A stretch of 64,000 nucleotides of DNA from Geothermobacter hydrogeniphilus (GTDB taxonomy: Bacteria; Desulfobacterota; Desulfuromonadia; Desulfuromonadales; Geothermobacteraceae), in NCBI RefSeq assembly GCF_002898515.1, contig NZ_PPFX01000016.1:1-64000 (forward strand), written 5' to 3'. Positions 1-10,119 of the stretch are shown in pieces. Each line of letters begins with the position of its first letter. Position 1 is the first letter of the stretch. Position numbers and translations under genes: made by a program. The notes below the pieces were generated by a model that was given only the letters and a program-made list of their open reading frames with translations, was not told the origin of the DNA and did not search any database.

Positions 1-100
1 CTAAGGGCCAAAGGCGAAAGGGAGTCCCTTGGCCGCTTGTGCCTTTACCTTTAGCCCTTGGCCGATTTTGTTTATTTCCTTAGCCGATTTTTACAAATTC
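1..100. repeat. Intergenic repeat of the 'GGCCAAAGG' type (copy 1)
   Basis: The stretch before the thiolase gene alternates purine-rich words such as GGGCCAAAGGCGAAAGG with their complements (CCTTTAGCCCTTGGCC), so it can fold on itself. The same vocabulary returns at 3226-3262 and 37012-37103. No coding is apparent before 116. Confidence 0.55.
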
Positions 101-115
101 GAAAGGATCCAACCT

Positions 116-1291
116 ATGTCAGACGTATTCATTATCGAGGCCCTGCGGACCCCCTTCGGCAGTTTCGGCGGCAATCTTTCCGATGTCCCGGCGCCGCAGC
201 TCGGAGCGACGGTAGTCAGGGAACTGCTGGCAAAAACCGGTGTTGCGCCTGACCAGGTCGGGCAGTTCATCGCCGGCCAGGTGATTCAGGCCGGGGTCGG
301 CCAGGCTCCGGCCCGGCAGGCGATGCGGGCGGCAGGAATCCCCGACGGGGTTCCGGCGATGACCATCAACAAGGTCTGCGGCAGTGGTCTCAAGGCGATC
401 ATGCTGGCCGCCGACAGCATCCGTCTCGGTGACGACCAGCTTGCCATCGCCGGCGGCATGGAGAACATGTCACTGGTTCCCTACGCCCTGCCCAAGGCGC
501 GCTACGGTATGCGCATGGGCAACGCTACGGCGATTGACCTGATGATCCATGATGCTTTGTGGGATCCCTACAGCGGTCGCCACATGGGTGAAGTGACCGA
601 GGAAACCGTTGCCCGGCTCGGCATCAGCCGCGAGGACCAGGATGAATTTGCCATCGACTCCTATCGGCGCGCCCAGAACGCGGTCAAGGAAGGCCTGTTC
701 GTCCGGGAAATTGCTCCGGTCTGTAAAAAGACCCGCAAGGGGGATGTCGTCATCAGCGAGGATGAAGACCCGTTCCGGGTCGATTTCGACCGATTCACGT
801 CCCTGCGGCCCGCGTTTCGCAAAGACGGCACCCTGACCGCCGGTAATGCCTCGACCATCGCCGACGGGGCTTCCTTTGTCATGCTCGCCTCCGGTGAAGC
901 GGTGGCGAAATACGGCCTGCAGCCGCGTGCCCGCCTGGTGGCCTACGCGACCAACAGCCTGCACCCGGACAATTTCCCCGAGGCGCCGGTCGGGGCGATT
1001 GAGCGGGCCTGTACCAAGGCCGGATTGACGGCCGGGCAGGTCGATCTGTTCGAGATCAACGAGGCTTTCGCCGCGGTGACCATGATCGCCATCCGCAAGC
1101 TCGGCCTCGACCGCGACCGGGTCAACATTAACGGCGGCGCCTGCGCCATCGGTCATCCGGTCGGCGCCAGCGGCGCCCGGCTGGTTACGACCCTGCTCAA
1201 CGGACTGGAACAGCGTCAGCAGCGTTATGGTCTGGCGACCCTCTGCATCGGTGGCGGTGAGGCGGTTTCGGCGATCGTGGAACGAGTCTGA
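116..1291 (+). CDS. Acetyl-CoA C-acetyltransferase (thiolase)
   Basis: A 391-residue biosynthetic/degradative-type thiolase that cleaves acetoacetyl-CoA to two acetyl-CoA, or condenses them. The nucleophile Cys88 lies in NKVCGSGLK, the catalytic His347 in GACAIGHPVGASGAR and the second Cys377 in CIGGGEAVS, all at family-typical spacing. The ATG at 116 is preferred over an upstream in-frame start because GAAAGGA lies just before it and the protein then begins MSDVFIIEALRTPFG, as family members do. It heads a same-strand run of beta-oxidation genes and is the expected last step for acetoacetyl-CoA made by the CoA-transferase at 34694-36046. Confidence 0.93.
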   Translation: MSDVFIIEALRTPFGSFGGNLSDVPAPQLGATVVRELLAKTGVAPDQVGQFIAGQVIQAGVGQAPARQAMRAAGIPDGVPAMTINKVCGSGLKAIMLAADSIRLGDDQLAIAGGMENMSLVPYALPKARYGMRMGNATAIDLMIHDALWDPYSGRHMGEVTEETVARLGISREDQDEFAIDSYRRAQNAVKEGLFVREIAPVCKKTRKGDVVISEDEDPFRVDFDRFTSLRPAFRKDGTLTAGNASTIADGASFVMLASGEAVAKYGLQPRARLVAYATNSLHPDNFPEAPVGAIERACTKAGLTAGQVDLFEINEAFAAVTMIAIRKLGLDRDRVNINGGACAIGHPVGASGARLVTTLLNGLEQRQQRYGLATLCIGGGEAVSAIVERV

Positions 1292-1300
1292 CAGGAATAT

Positions 1301-1484
1301 CGACCACGAAGACACGAAGTGACACGAGAATACCCTTTTAACGGAGAGTCGCTGAGAAGGAGAGTCGGAGAGAAAGGAGAAGGTTTCTGTTCTTTTTCAG
1401 AGAACCTTTTCTTTTATCTCCCCAATTCTGCCCCTCTCCGCCTCTGCGTTGAAGCCTTTGAATGTTTTTACGTGTTCGTGGCGA
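1301..1484. repeat. Nested palindromic intergenic repeat, family A copy 1
   Basis: The outer arms read CGACCACGAAGACACGAAG and CGTGTTCGTGGCG. The inner arms read TTTTAACGGAGAGTCG and CCGCCTCTGCGTTGAA. The loop is A/T-rich. It sits between thiolase and hbd and is one of seven related elements in this window. Confidence 0.75.
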
Positions 1485-1519
1485 GCCCTTCACTCAAATA
1501 TTCAACCTAGGAGGCGTAC

Positions 1520-2377
1520 ATGGCAATCAAGCGGATCATGGTCATCGGGGCCGGTCAGATGGGTGGCGGAATCGCCCAGGTGGCGGCCGAGGCGGGTCTG
1601 GAGGTGGTTCTCAACGACATCGACCGGTCCTTCATCGACAATCGGCTGGCGTTTATCGGCAAACTGCTCGACAAGAATATCGCCAAGGGGCGGATCAGCG
1701 AGGATGACAAGGTCGCCGTCATGTCCCGCTTGATCCCCTCGACCGATCTGGCCGATGCCGCCGGGGTCGACTTCATCGTCGAGGCCGCCGTCGAGAAGAT
1801 GGAGATCAAGGAGAAGATCTTCCGTACCCTCGACGAAGTGGCCGCGCCGGGCGTGATTCTCGCCAGCAACACCTCCTCCCTGCCGATTACCGAGCTGGCG
1901 GCGGTGACCGGGCGCCCGGAGCTGGTGATCGGCATGCACTTCATGAATCCGGTGCCGGTGATGAAGCTGATCGAGGTGATTCGCGGCATCGCCACCAGTG
2001 ACGCCACCTATGCCACGGTCAAGGAACTGGCGGAAAAGATGGGCAAGGTTCCGGTTGAGGTTAACGACTATCCCGGTTTCATCTCCAACCGGGTGCTGAT
2101 GCCGATGATCAATGAGGCGATCTACTGCATCTACGAGGGCGTCGCTGACGCCGAGTCGATCGATACCGTGATGAAACTCGGCATGGCCCATCCGATGGGG
2201 CCGCTGACGCTGGCCGATTTCATCGGCCTCGATACCTGCCTGGCAATCATGGAGGTCCTCTATGAAGGCTTTGCCGACAGCAAGTACCGGCCCTGTCCGT
2301 TGTTGCGCAAGATGGTCAAGGCCGGCTGGCTGGGCAAGAAGAGCGGCAAGGGATTTTTCGATTACCAGAATCCGTGA
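1520..2377 (+). CDS. hbd: 3-hydroxybutyryl-CoA dehydrogenase
   Basis: 285 residues, the usual size of the short bacterial enzyme. It oxidises (S)-3-hydroxybutyryl-CoA to acetoacetyl-CoA with NAD(P). The N-terminal Rossmann motif is GAGQMGGG (residues 10-17). The catalytic His140 is in [11 protein letters not shown], and the NP of that motif is conserved. The C-terminal half carries the KSGKGFFDY ending typical of the family. The start is fixed by TAGGAGG six bases upstream of the ATG. It lies between thiolase and crotonase, giving the consecutive steps of butyrate/crotonate oxidation. Confidence 0.93.
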   Translation: MAIKRIMVIGAGQMGGGIAQVAAEAGLEVVLNDIDRSFIDNRLAFIGKLLDKNIAKGRISEDDKVAVMSRLIPSTDLADAAGVDFIVEAAVEKMEIKEKIFRTLDEVAAPGVILASNTSSLPITELAAVTGRPELVIGMHFMNPVPVMKLIEVIRGIATSDATYATVKELAEKMGKVPVEVNDYPGFISNRVLMPMINEAIYCIYEGVADAESIDTVMKLGMAHPMGPLTLADFIGLDTCLAIMEVLYEGFADSKYRPCPLLRKMVKAGWLGKKSGKGFFDYQNP

Positions 2378-2423
2378 GTACACTGATTTCTGGAATTAAC
2401 CGTTGACACCCCGGGAGGTGAGC

Positions 2424-3218
2424 ATGGCCTACAGGAACATCTTGGTGCACCTCGACCAGACCGACCGCAGCAGCGAACGTTTCGATCTCGCCCTGGATCT
2501 GGCAGAACGCCGGCAGGCGCGGTTGAGCGCCTTTTACTCAACATCAATGCCCTATCTCTTTCAAGGGCAGGAAAAGGAACTCCGGGATCAGGTGCAGGCG
2601 GATTGTGCCGCCCGTGCCCAACAGGCCGGAGTCGACTTTGTCTGGATTCCGGAAATCCGGAGCATGGCTCACCAGCCTCTGGCGGCGCGGTTGAGTTTTC
2701 AGGCCTTTTTCGCCGACCTGATCCTGGTCGGCCAACCGGGTCCCGAGGCTGGAGCACCGCCCGCACCGCCCCGTGACCTGCCGGAAAAAATCATTCTCAC
2801 CTCCGGACGGCCGATTCTGACCATCCCCTTTGCCGGGAACTTCCAGCGGGTCGGCACCCGGGTAATGCTTGCCTGGCGGTCGGGTCGGGCCTCGGCGCGC
2901 GCGGTTTCCGACGCCCTGCCGCTGATGGTGGAGGCCGAGGCGGTTTATCTGCTCAGCTTCGCCTCCGACAGCTCGGAGCGTGAACAGTCCGAGGTGACAC
3001 TGAAAAAACTTGCGGATTTTCTCGCCCTGCACGGGGTCACGGCCGAGGTTGAAGTGCGTCTGATCAGTGGAATCGGTCTGGGCGATGCTCTGCTCAACCG
3101 GGTCGCGGAAGAGGGAATCGACCTGCTGGTCGCCGGCGGCGCGCTGCCCCCGGCCCCGGCCCCGATGGCCTCGCAGCTGCTCAAACAGATGACAGTGCCG
3201 GTACTGATGTCGTCTTAG
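2424..3218 (+). CDS. Universal stress protein family (UspA-like)
   Basis: 264 residues, beginning MAYRNILVHLDQTDRSSERF, the beta1/alpha1 signature of the Usp fold. A second Usp-like half ends with DLLVAGGALPPAPAP and a short C-terminal LLKQMTVPVLMSS strand, so this looks like a tandem-Usp protein. The ATG at 2424 has GGGAGGTG at ideal spacing; the TTG further upstream is ignored. Its place inside the beta-oxidation cluster suggests co-expression with fatty-acid catabolism. The ligand and exact role cannot be read from sequence. Confidence 0.85.
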   Translation: MAYRNILVHLDQTDRSSERFDLALDLAERRQARLSAFYSTSMPYLFQGQEKELRDQVQADCAARAQQAGVDFVWIPEIRSMAHQPLAARLSFQAFFADLILVGQPGPEAGAPPAPPRDLPEKIILTSGRPILTIPFAGNFQRVGTRVMLAWRSGRASARAVSDALPLMVEAEAVYLLSFASDSSEREQSEVTLKKLADFLALHGVTAEVEVRLISGIGLGDALLNRVAEEGIDLLVAGGALPPAPAPMASQLLKQMTVPVLMSS

Positions 3219-3225
3219 GGTGAAA

Positions 3226-3262
3226 GTCGGCCAAAGGTTGAAGGGCCAAAGGCTGAAGATGA
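3226..3262. repeat. Short 'GGCCAAAGG' repeat (copy 2)
   Basis: The segment GGCCAAAGGTTGAAGGGCCAAAGG between the Usp and crotonase genes, written here as two adjoining units, matches the vocabulary at 1-100 and 37012-37103. Only one arm is present, so it looks like a partial copy. Confidence 0.45.
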
Positions 3263-3297
3263 GTCAACAACCAACTTAGACCCAGACGGGGGATGGA

Positions 3298-4080
3298 ATG
3301 ACATTCGAAAATTTGTTGTATGCAGTCGAGGATGGTATCGCGACGGTGACCGTCAATCGGCCCAGGGCCCTCAATGCCCTCAATGAAGCGACCCTGAAGG
3401 AGCTGATCTGTTGTTTTGCCGGCATTCGTGATGATGATGCGGTCAAGGTGGTGATCCTGACCGGAGGTGGCGAAAAAGCTTTTGTCGCCGGTGCGGATAT
3501 TGCCGAAATGCACGCACTCGATGCCGTCAAGGCTGGGGAGTTTGCCCGTCTCGGGCACCGGATGACAGCAGTGATTGAAGATTTGTCCAAGCCGGTTATC
3601 GCGGCGGTCAACGGCTTCGCTCTTGGTGGCGGCTGTGAATTGGCGCTCAGTTGCGACATCCGCCTGGCGAGTGAAAACGCCCGCTTCGGCCAACCGGAGG
3701 TCAATCTCGGTGTCATTCCCGGTTTCGGCGGTACCCAGCGTCTGGCACGACTGATCGGCAAGGGGTTGGCGAGTGAACTCTTGATGACCGGTGACATGAT
3801 TGATGCCGTTGAAGCCCATCGCGTCGGCCTGGTCAACAAGATTTTCCCGGCGGCGGAACTGTTGCCGGGGGCGCGTAAGATGGCAGAAAAAATTGTTTCC
3901 AAGGGGCAGGTTGCCATCGGTTTTGTCAAAAGAGCCCTGCGGGACGGACTGGAAACCGACCTGACGCGCGCCTGTGCCATGGAAGCCGACCTGTTCGGTC
4001 TCTGTTTTGCCACCGCCGACCAGAAGGAAGGGATGCAGGCCTTTCTGGAGAAGCGGCCGGCGAAGTTTACGGGGAAATAA
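3298..4080 (+). CDS. Enoyl-CoA hydratase / crotonase
   Basis: 260 residues, a typical single-domain crotonase that hydrates crotonyl-CoA to 3-hydroxybutyryl-CoA. The oxyanion-hole motif is AGADIAEM and the second is GGGCELALSCDIR. The two catalytic acids expected of true hydratases are both present: Glu114 in GGCELAL and Glu134 in FGQPEVNLG. The family-typical FGGTQRLARLIG follows. The ATG is preceded by a purine run (GGGGGATGGA). It supplies the hydration step between the acyl-CoA dehydrogenases downstream and hbd upstream. Confidence 0.92.
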   Translation: MTFENLLYAVEDGIATVTVNRPRALNALNEATLKELICCFAGIRDDDAVKVVILTGGGEKAFVAGADIAEMHALDAVKAGEFARLGHRMTAVIEDLSKPVIAAVNGFALGGGCELALSCDIRLASENARFGQPEVNLGVIPGFGGTQRLARLIGKGLASELLMTGDMIDAVEAHRVGLVNKIFPAAELLPGARKMAEKIVSKGQVAIGFVKRALRDGLETDLTRACAMEADLFGLCFATADQKEGMQAFLEKRPAKFTGK

Positions 4081-4095
4081 GCTGAAAATCTTTGG

Positions 4096-4277
4096 GCCGC
4101 CAGGACACCAAGAGCGCCAAGAAAACCTTTTTCAACGGAGAGACGCAGAGCAGGAGAGAACGCAGAGCAAATCCAGACCTGGATTCAGGAATTTAAATTC
4201 TTCCAAATGGATTTTCTCTGTCTCTGCCCCTCTCCGCCTCTGCGTTAAACAGATTTTGACTTTCTTGGCGTTTTGAG
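4096..4277. repeat. Nested palindromic intergenic repeat, family A copy 2
   Basis: The left outer arm contains CCAAGAGCGCCAAGAAAA and the right outer arm TTTCTTGGCGTTTTG. The inner arms contain CAACGGAGAGACGCAGAG and CTCTCCGCCTCTGCGTTAAA. It fills the gap between crotonase and the first acyl-CoA dehydrogenase. Confidence 0.75.
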
Positions 4278-4319
4278 CGAGCAGCGCGAGCGGGCGGCTT
4301 GCCAAAAAGGATCTGAATT

Positions 4320-5480
4320 GTGAATCTCGATCTCAACGAAGAACAGAAGTTGATCCAGCAGACCGCGAAGGAATTTGCCGAGGCGGAACTGGCCCCGGTG
4401 GCCGGACAGCTTGACCGGGGTGTTGATCAGCAGCCCTTTTTCGACAATCTGCGCAAGCTGGCTGACCTCGGCTTCATGGGGCTGAACGTGCGCGAGGAAT
4501 ATGGTGGTGCCGAGACCGGGGTGGTCGCCTTTTCCCTTGCCCTGACGGAGATCTCCCGTGCCTGTGCCTCGACCGCGGTGACCGTGTCGGTCAACAACAT
4601 GGTCTGCGAAGTCATTCAGGCGGTCGGCAGTGAAGAGCAACGACGGCAGTACATTCCACGGATCTGTTCGGGGGAGTACCCGGCCGGTGCCTTTGCCCTG
4701 ACCGAATCCGGTGCCGGTTCCGATCCGGCCGGGATGACGACCACGGCTGTCCTGGAGGGTGACCAGTGGGTTCTCAACGGCAGCAAGATCTTCATCACCA
4801 GCGCGCCCTATGCCGGAGTGTTCGTGGTCTGGGCGGTGACCGACAAGCAGGCCCCGAAAGGGAAGGGGATCAGCTGTTTCCTGATCGAGCGGGAGACCCC
4901 GGGTCTGAGTATCGGCAAGCAGGAAGAGAAGATGGGGCAACATGCCTCGGCCACCAACGAGGTTGTTTTCAGTGATTGCCGGGTGCCGAAGGATGCGTTG
5001 ATGGGGCGTCTCAACGACGGGTTCCGCGTCGCGGTCGGTGAACTGGCCGGTGGTCGTATCGGCATCGGTTCCCTGGCTCTCGGCGTCGGCCTGGCAGCCA
5101 TCGACTGTGCTACCCGCTATGCCCTGGAGCGCAAGCAGTTCGGCCACAATCTGGCCGATTTCCAGGCGATCCAGTGGAAAATAGCGGATACCTTCACCGA
5201 ACTCGAAGCGGCCCGATTGCTGCTGATGAATGCCGCCTTCCAGAAGGAACAGGGTCGCTCCTACGCTCGAGCGGCGTCGATGGCCAAGCTGTTCGCCAGT
5301 GAAAGCGCCAACCGGGCCTGTTACGAGGCGTTGCAGATCCACGGCGGCTATGGTTACACCAGCGACTTCCCGGTCGAGCGCTACGCCCGCGACGCTCGCA
5401 TCACCACCATCTACGAAGGCACCAGTGAAATCCAGCGGCTGATCATCGCCCGGGATATCCTGCGTAGTTTCGCAACCTGA
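4320..5480 (+). CDS. Acyl-CoA dehydrogenase (short-chain/butyryl-CoA type)
   Basis: A 386-residue flavoprotein of the standard acyl-CoA dehydrogenase length, oxidising short acyl-CoA to the 2-enoyl-CoA and passing electrons to ETF. It has the family signatures AFALTESGAGSDPAG and QIHGGYGYTSDFPVERYARDA (shown as separate motifs). Glu366 in IYEGTSEIQ occupies the catalytic-base position of the butyryl/medium-chain class. The start codon is GTG with AAGGA eight bases upstream. No ETF genes lie in the window, so its electron acceptor is encoded elsewhere. Confidence 0.92.
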   Translation: MNLDLNEEQKLIQQTAKEFAEAELAPVAGQLDRGVDQQPFFDNLRKLADLGFMGLNVREEYGGAETGVVAFSLALTEISRACASTAVTVSVNNMVCEVIQAVGSEEQRRQYIPRICSGEYPAGAFALTESGAGSDPAGMTTTAVLEGDQWVLNGSKIFITSAPYAGVFVVWAVTDKQAPKGKGISCFLIERETPGLSIGKQEEKMGQHASATNEVVFSDCRVPKDALMGRLNDGFRVAVGELAGGRIGIGSLALGVGLAAIDCATRYALERKQFGHNLADFQAIQWKIADTFTELEAARLLLMNAAFQKEQGRSYARAASMAKLFASESANRACYEALQIHGGYGYTSDFPVERYARDARITTIYEGTSEIQRLIIARDILRSFAT

Positions 5481-5498
5481 TAAAGACAAGGTCTTTCT

Positions 5499-5683
5499 GC
5501 CGCCAAGGCGCCAAGAGCGCCAAGAAAAACCATTTGAACGGAGAGCCGCAGAGAGGGAAGGGACGCAGAGAAAACAAAAGCAGTTTTTGACTTTAAACCC
5601 AAAAGATTTTCTTTCTCAGCTTCTCTCCGTCTCTGCGTTAAACCCGATTTTGACCTTCTTGGCGCTCTTGGCGTCTTGGCGGC
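5499..5683. repeat. Nested palindromic intergenic repeat, family A copy 3
   Basis: This is the cleanest copy. The outer arms are GCCGCCAAGGCGCCAAGA at 5499-5516 and TCTTGGCGTCTTGGCGGC ending at 5683. The inner arms are GAACGGAGAGCCGCAGAG and CTCTCCGTCTCTGCGTTAAA. The A/T-rich centre includes AAAACAAAAGC. Confidence 0.8.
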
Positions 5684-5728
5684 CTGAATCGAATTATCTG
5701 AATTTTCAACCGACAACAGGAGGCATAA

Positions 5729-6874
5729 ATGAAATTTGAATTGACCGAAGAACAGAGCCTGATCCGCCAGACGGTCCGCGAGTTCGCCGAAAAGGAGATC
5801 AAACCGGGCGCCGCGGAGCGGGATGAAACCGAAACCTTCGATCGCGCCCTGATGCACGACAAGGTTGGTGAACTCGGCCTGGCCGGTATCGTTTTTCCCG
5901 AAGAATATGGTGGCGCCGGGGCCGACTATATCAGCTACGCCATTGCCGTCGAAGAACTCTCGCGGGTTTGCGCTTCGACCGGCGTGACCCTTTCGGCGCA
6001 CCTGTCCCTTGGCGCCAATCCGATCTACCTGTTCGGGACCGAGGAACAGAAGCAGCAGTTTCTGACCCCGTTGGCCCAGGGGACCAAGCTCGGAGCTTTC
6101 GCCCTGACCGAGACCGGGGCCGGTTCTGACGCCGGCGGCACCCGGACCACCGCGGTCAGGGATGGGGACAGCTGGGTTTTGAACGGTACCAAGATCTTCT
6201 GCACCAACGGTGGAGAGGCTGAGATCTACATCGTTTTCGCCCGTACCGACAAACAGGCGGAGAAACATCACGGCATCAGTGCCTTCATTGTCGAGAAGGA
6301 TACCCCCGGTTTTACCTTCGGCAAGAAGGAGTCGAAGCTGGGTATCCGTTCCTCACCCACCCGTGAGCTGGTGTTCGACAATTGTCGGATTCCCCTTGCC
6401 AACCTGCTCGGCGAAGAGGGGAGTGGTTTCAAGGTGGCGATGAAAACCCTCGATGGCGGTCGCATCGGGATTGCCTCCCAGGCTCTCGGCATCGCCCAGG
6501 GAGCCTACGAGGAAGCTCTGAACTACGCCCGTGAGCGCAAACAATTCGATCAGCCGATTGCCGGTTTCCAGGCGATCCAGTTCAAGCTGGCCGACATGGC
6601 GACCGAGATCGAGGCCGCTCGGCTGCTGGTTTACCAGGCCGCCTACAAGGCGAGCGCCGGGATTCCCTATGGCAAGGATTCGGCCATGGCCAAGATGTAC
6701 GCTTCCGACGTGGCAATGAAGGTGACCACCGAAGCAGTGCAGATTCACGGCGGATATGGATTTACCCGTGATTTTCCGGTTGAAAGAATGATGCGCGACG
6801 CCAAGATCACCCAGATTTACGAAGGCACCAACGAGGTGCAACGGATCGTCATCGGGGCGGCCATCACCCGCTAG
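5729..6874 (+). CDS. Acyl-CoA dehydrogenase (second short-chain type)
   Basis: 381 residues, a paralogue of the preceding gene with the same signatures: [15 protein letters not shown], then [17 protein letters not shown]. Glu365 in IYEGTNEVQ is the catalytic base of the butyryl/short-chain class. CAGGAGG directly precedes the ATG. Two neighbouring dehydrogenases probably differ in chain length or branching of the acyl-CoA. Sequence reading does not say which is which, although retention of the C-terminal Glu separates both from the isovaleryl-type enzyme that follows. Confidence 0.92.
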   Translation: MKFELTEEQSLIRQTVREFAEKEIKPGAAERDETETFDRALMHDKVGELGLAGIVFPEEYGGAGADYISYAIAVEELSRVCASTGVTLSAHLSLGANPIYLFGTEEQKQQFLTPLAQGTKLGAFALTETGAGSDAGGTRTTAVRDGDSWVLNGTKIFCTNGGEAEIYIVFARTDKQAEKHHGISAFIVEKDTPGFTFGKKESKLGIRSSPTRELVFDNCRIPLANLLGEEGSGFKVAMKTLDGGRIGIASQALGIAQGAYEEALNYARERKQFDQPIAGFQAIQFKLADMATEIEAARLLVYQAAYKASAGIPYGKDSAMAKMYASDVAMKVTTEAVQIHGGYGFTRDFPVERMMRDAKITQIYEGTNEVQRIVIGAAITR

Positions 6875-6883
6875 CTGTCCCGG

Positions 6884-6933
6884 GTCAACGGACGGAGACG
6901 GCTGTTAAGCAGCGGTCGTCTCCGTCCGTTGAC
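6884..6933. terminator. 17-bp perfect inverted repeat, possible terminator of the beta-oxidation run
   Basis: Arms 6884-6900 and 6917-6933 are perfect complements (GTCAACGGACGGAGACG and its reverse), separated by 16 bases. The repeat begins ten bases after the acyl-CoA dehydrogenase stop. No T-run follows, so factor-independent termination is uncertain; an RNA-stabilising hairpin is an alternative. Confidence 0.5.
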
Positions 6934-7036
6934 ACCCCCCGGAAGAAGATTTGAACAGTCGCTTTACTTGTCTTTAAAGCCGTTTTATTTCAATAGGTTA
7001 GTGGAGGATTTTTAAATACGCAATCGCTTCCGGGTT

Positions 7037-7052
7037 TGGCACTGGGCTTGCT
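7037..7052 (+). promoter_or_regulatory. Sigma-54 promoter of the leucine-degradation (liu) operon
   Basis: TGGCACTGGGCTTGCT matches the sigma-54 consensus TGGCAC-N5-TTGCT exactly, with GG at 7038-7039, ten bases between, and GC at 7050-7051. It lies 44 bases upstream of the isovaleryl-CoA dehydrogenase ATG, in a gap that follows a strong inverted repeat. Confidence 0.88.
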
Positions 7053-7095
7053 ATTCAACAGGACAGCAGTTTCTTAACTACCGTTGGAGAAAATC

Positions 7096-8274
7096 ATGAC
7101 AGTGATCAACTATCCCGGACTTAGTTTCGACCTTGACGATACCGCCACCCTGCTGCAGGAGACGGTGCGACAATTTGCCGCCGAGGAGATTGCTCCGCGT
7201 GCCGCCGACATCGACCGGGACAATCTCTTCCCGGCCGACCTCTGGCGCAAGATGGGGGATCTCGGACTGCTGGGCGTCACCGTCAGCGAAGAGTACGGCG
7301 GGGCCGGCATGAGCTACCTTGAGCATGTCATCGCCATGGAGGAAATCAGCCGAGCCTCGGCTTCGGTGGCACTCTCCTACGGCGCTCATTCCAATCTCTG
7401 CGTTAACCAGATTTTCCGTAACGGTAATTCCGAACAAAAATCAAAATACCTGCCGAAACTGATCAGCGGCGAGCATGTCGGTGCCCTGGCGATGAGCGAG
7501 ACCGGGTCCGGTTCCGATGTCGTCAGCATGAAATTGCGGGCTGATCGCCAGGGAGACGTCTTCGTCCTCAACGGGACCAAGATGTGGATCACCAACGGCC
7601 CGGATGCCGATGTGCTGGTGGTCTATGCCAAGACCGATCCGGAAGCCGGTCCGCGGGGCATCACCGCCTTCCTGATCGAGAAGGGTTTCGCCGGTTTTTC
7701 CACCGCGCAGAAGCTTGATAAACTCGGGATGCGCGGATCGAATACCTGCGAACTGGTTTTCGAGAACTGTCAGGTGCCGGTTGAGAACGTCCTCGGGGAG
7801 ATCAATGGCGGGGTCAAAGTGCTGATGAGCGGCCTCGATTACGAGCGGATTGTTCTTTCCGGTGGTCCGCTGGGAATCATGGGGGCCTGCATGGATGTGG
7901 TGATCCCCTATGTTCATGAACGCAAACAGTTCGGGCACGCGATCGGCGAGTTCCAGTTGATTCAGGCCAAGCTGGCCGATATGTATACCGGTATGAATGC
8001 CTGCCGGGCCTACGTCTACGCGGTGGCCCGCGACGCCATCAGGCGCGGTGGCCGCACCCTGCGTAAAGATGCTGCCGGCGCGATCCTCTACTCCGCCGAA
8101 ACGGCCACCCGGATGGCCCTCGACGCCATCCAGTGTCTCGGCGGCAATGGTTACATCAACGAATTTCCCGCCGGGCGGCTGTTGCGCGATGCCAAACTTT
8201 ATGAAATCGGCGCCGGAACCAGCGAAATACGTCGCATGCTGATCGGTCGGGAGTTGTTCGCGGAAACGGAGTAG
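7096..8274 (+). CDS. liuA: Isovaleryl-CoA dehydrogenase
   Basis: 392 residues. It oxidises isovaleryl-CoA to 3-methylcrotonyl-CoA in leucine catabolism. Unlike the two dehydrogenases upstream, the C-terminal base position reads IGAGTSEI, without the Glu. An acid is present instead in LDYERIVLS (Glu250), the position used by isovaleryl-CoA dehydrogenases. [19 protein letters not shown] also fits that class. The ATG at 7096 has TTGGAGA upstream. It is first in a five-gene set encoding all steps from isovaleryl-CoA to acetoacetate plus acetyl-CoA. Confidence 0.93.
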   Translation: MTVINYPGLSFDLDDTATLLQETVRQFAAEEIAPRAADIDRDNLFPADLWRKMGDLGLLGVTVSEEYGGAGMSYLEHVIAMEEISRASASVALSYGAHSNLCVNQIFRNGNSEQKSKYLPKLISGEHVGALAMSETGSGSDVVSMKLRADRQGDVFVLNGTKMWITNGPDADVLVVYAKTDPEAGPRGITAFLIEKGFAGFSTAQKLDKLGMRGSNTCELVFENCQVPVENVLGEINGGVKVLMSGLDYERIVLSGGPLGIMGACMDVVIPYVHERKQFGHAIGEFQLIQAKLADMYTGMNACRAYVYAVARDAIRRGGRTLRKDAAGAILYSAETATRMALDAIQCLGGNGYINEFPAGRLLRDAKLYEIGAGTSEIRRMLIGRELFAETE

Positions 8275-8282
8275 GGAAAGAA

Positions 8283-8407
8283 TTTAACGCAGAGCCGCTG
8301 AGAAGGAGAGGCCGGAGAGAATAGCCAAACTTCAACCTGGATGGTTGACCCGTTTCAATTTCCGGGGGTTCTCTCCATCTCTATCCCTCTGCGTCTCTCC
8401 GTTAAAG
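8283..8407. repeat. Nested palindromic intergenic repeat, family A copy 4 (inner arms only)
   Basis: The inner arms are TTTAACGCAGAGCCGCTGAG and CTCTGCGTCTCTCCGTTAAA. The outer CCAAG/CTTGG arms seen in other copies are absent. It lies between liuA and liuB. Confidence 0.7.
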
Positions 8408-8461
8408 AAGATTTTCGCGACCTTCAGAGTCGCCTTGAAGATTAACCGGATCGGATCATAC

Positions 8462-10069
8462 ATGAGTATTCTCAAGAGTTCATTACAGCCCGAATCAGAG
8501 GACTTCCGCCGTAACGCCGAGGTGCTGCGCGCCCAGGTTGCGGACCTGCGCGAGAAGGTGGCGCAGATCAAGCTGGGTGGCGGCGAGCGGGCGCGGGAGA
8601 AGCACCTGGCCCGCGGCAAACTGCTGCCGCGTGAACGGATCCGCCAGTTGCTTGATGTCGGTTCGCCGTTTCTCGAATTTTCCCAGTTCGCCGCCTGGGA
8701 CATGTACGACGGCAAGGTCGCGGCCGGTGGGGTGATCACCGGTATCGGCCGGGTTTCCGGTCGGGAATGCCTGGTCATCGCCAACGACGCGACGGTCAAG
8801 GGAGGCTCCTACCTGCCGCTGACGGTCAAGAAGCATGTCCGGGCCCAGGAGATCGCCGAACAGAACCATCTGCCCTGCATCTACCTGGTTGATTCGGGCG
8901 GGGCTTTCCTGCCCCTGCAGGAAGACGTCTTTCCCGACCGGGACCATTTCGGACGGATTTTCTACAACCAGGCCCGGATGTCCTCCAAGGGTATCCCGCA
9001 GATCGCCGTGGTGATGGGTTCCTGCACCGCTGGGGGAGCTTACGTCCCGGCGATGGCCGACGAAAGCATCATCGTCAGGCAGCAGGGCACCATTTTTCTC
9101 GGTGGTCCGCCGCTGGTCAAGGCGGCGACCGGCGAAGTGGTCAGCGCCGAGGATCTCGGCGGCGCCGATGTTCACTGCCGCACCTCCGGAGTGACCGACC
9201 ATTACGCCGCCAACGACGCCCACGCGCTCGGTCTGGCCCGGAAGATCGTCGCCAATCTCAACCGGGTCAAGCGCCCCTCGCTGGCGTTGCGCGAACCGGT
9301 CGAACCGCTCTACCCGGCCGAGGAGATCTATGGACTGATTCCGACCGACAGCCGCAAGCCTTTCGATGTCCGCGAAGTGATCGCCCGTATTGTCGACGGG
9401 TCGGAGTTCGATGAATTCAAGAAGCTCTACGGTGAAACCCTGGTCTGCGGGTTCGCTCACATCTTCGGCTACCCGGTCGGCATCGTCGCCAACAACGGCA
9501 TCCTCTTCTCCGAATCGGCGCAGAAGGGTGCTCACTTCATCGAGTTGTGCAGCCAGCGCGGTATCCCGCTGGTGTTTCTGCAGAATGTCACCGGTTTCAT
9601 GGTCGGCAGCAAGTACGAGGCCGGCGGCATCGCCAAGGACGGGGCCAAGATGGTGACCGCGGTTGCCTGCGCGGCGGTACCGAAGTTCACGGTACTGATC
9701 GGCGGCAGCTTCGGGGCCGGCAACTACGGCATGTGCGGTCGGGCCTACAGCCCGCGCATGCTCTGGATGTGGCCCAACGCGCGCATCTCGGTGATGGGCG
9801 GCGAACAGGCCGCCGGGGTGCTGGCCCAGGTCAAGCGGGACGGGCTGGAGGCCCGCGGCGAGGATTGGAGCGCCGAGGAGGAAGAGGCCTTCAAACAGCC
9901 GATCCGCGAACAGTATGATCGCCAGGGACATCCCTACTATGCCAGCGCCCGGCTCTGGGATGACGGCATCATCGACCCGGCCGAGACCCGCATGGTGCTC
10001 GGCCTGGGGATCTCGGCGGCGCTCAACGCGCCGGTTGAAACAACCCGCTTCGGAGTGTTCCGGATGTAG
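8462..10069 (+). CDS. liuB: Methylcrotonyl-CoA carboxylase, carboxyltransferase (beta) subunit
   Basis: A 535-residue carboxyltransferase of the acyl-CoA carboxylase beta family, which carboxylates 3-methylcrotonyl-CoA using carboxybiotin on the alpha subunit. Features of the methylcrotonyl class include the N-terminal [21 protein letters not shown] (given here as its recognisable core), [15 protein letters not shown], and [20 protein letters not shown]. The second crotonase fold carries [16 protein letters not shown] and [15 protein letters not shown]. The ATG at 8462 gives the family's usual start; the ribosome site is weak. The biotin-carrying partner is liuD. Confidence 0.93.
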   Translation: MSILKSSLQPESEDFRRNAEVLRAQVADLREKVAQIKLGGGERAREKHLARGKLLPRERIRQLLDVGSPFLEFSQFAAWDMYDGKVAAGGVITGIGRVSGRECLVIANDATVKGGSYLPLTVKKHVRAQEIAEQNHLPCIYLVDSGGAFLPLQEDVFPDRDHFGRIFYNQARMSSKGIPQIAVVMGSCTAGGAYVPAMADESIIVRQQGTIFLGGPPLVKAATGEVVSAEDLGGADVHCRTSGVTDHYAANDAHALGLARKIVANLNRVKRPSLALREPVEPLYPAEEIYGLIPTDSRKPFDVREVIARIVDGSEFDEFKKLYGETLVCGFAHIFGYPVGIVANNGILFSESAQKGAHFIELCSQRGIPLVFLQNVTGFMVGSKYEAGGIAKDGAKMVTAVACAAVPKFTVLIGGSFGAGNYGMCGRAYSPRMLWMWPNARISVMGGEQAAGVLAQVKRDGLEARGEDWSAEEEEAFKQPIREQYDRQGHPYYASARLWDDGIIDPAETRMVLGLGISAALNAPVETTRFGVFRM

Positions 10070-10119
10070 ACCGGATATTTCCGCGACCGGCGGCAGGCGG
10101 GATGAAGGGATTGTCATTT

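Noticed and set aside
29-115. N-terminal extension of the thiolase
   Set aside because: The extension is translated from the 'GGCCAAAGG' repeat; the ATG at 116 has a ribosome site and gives the normal N-terminus.
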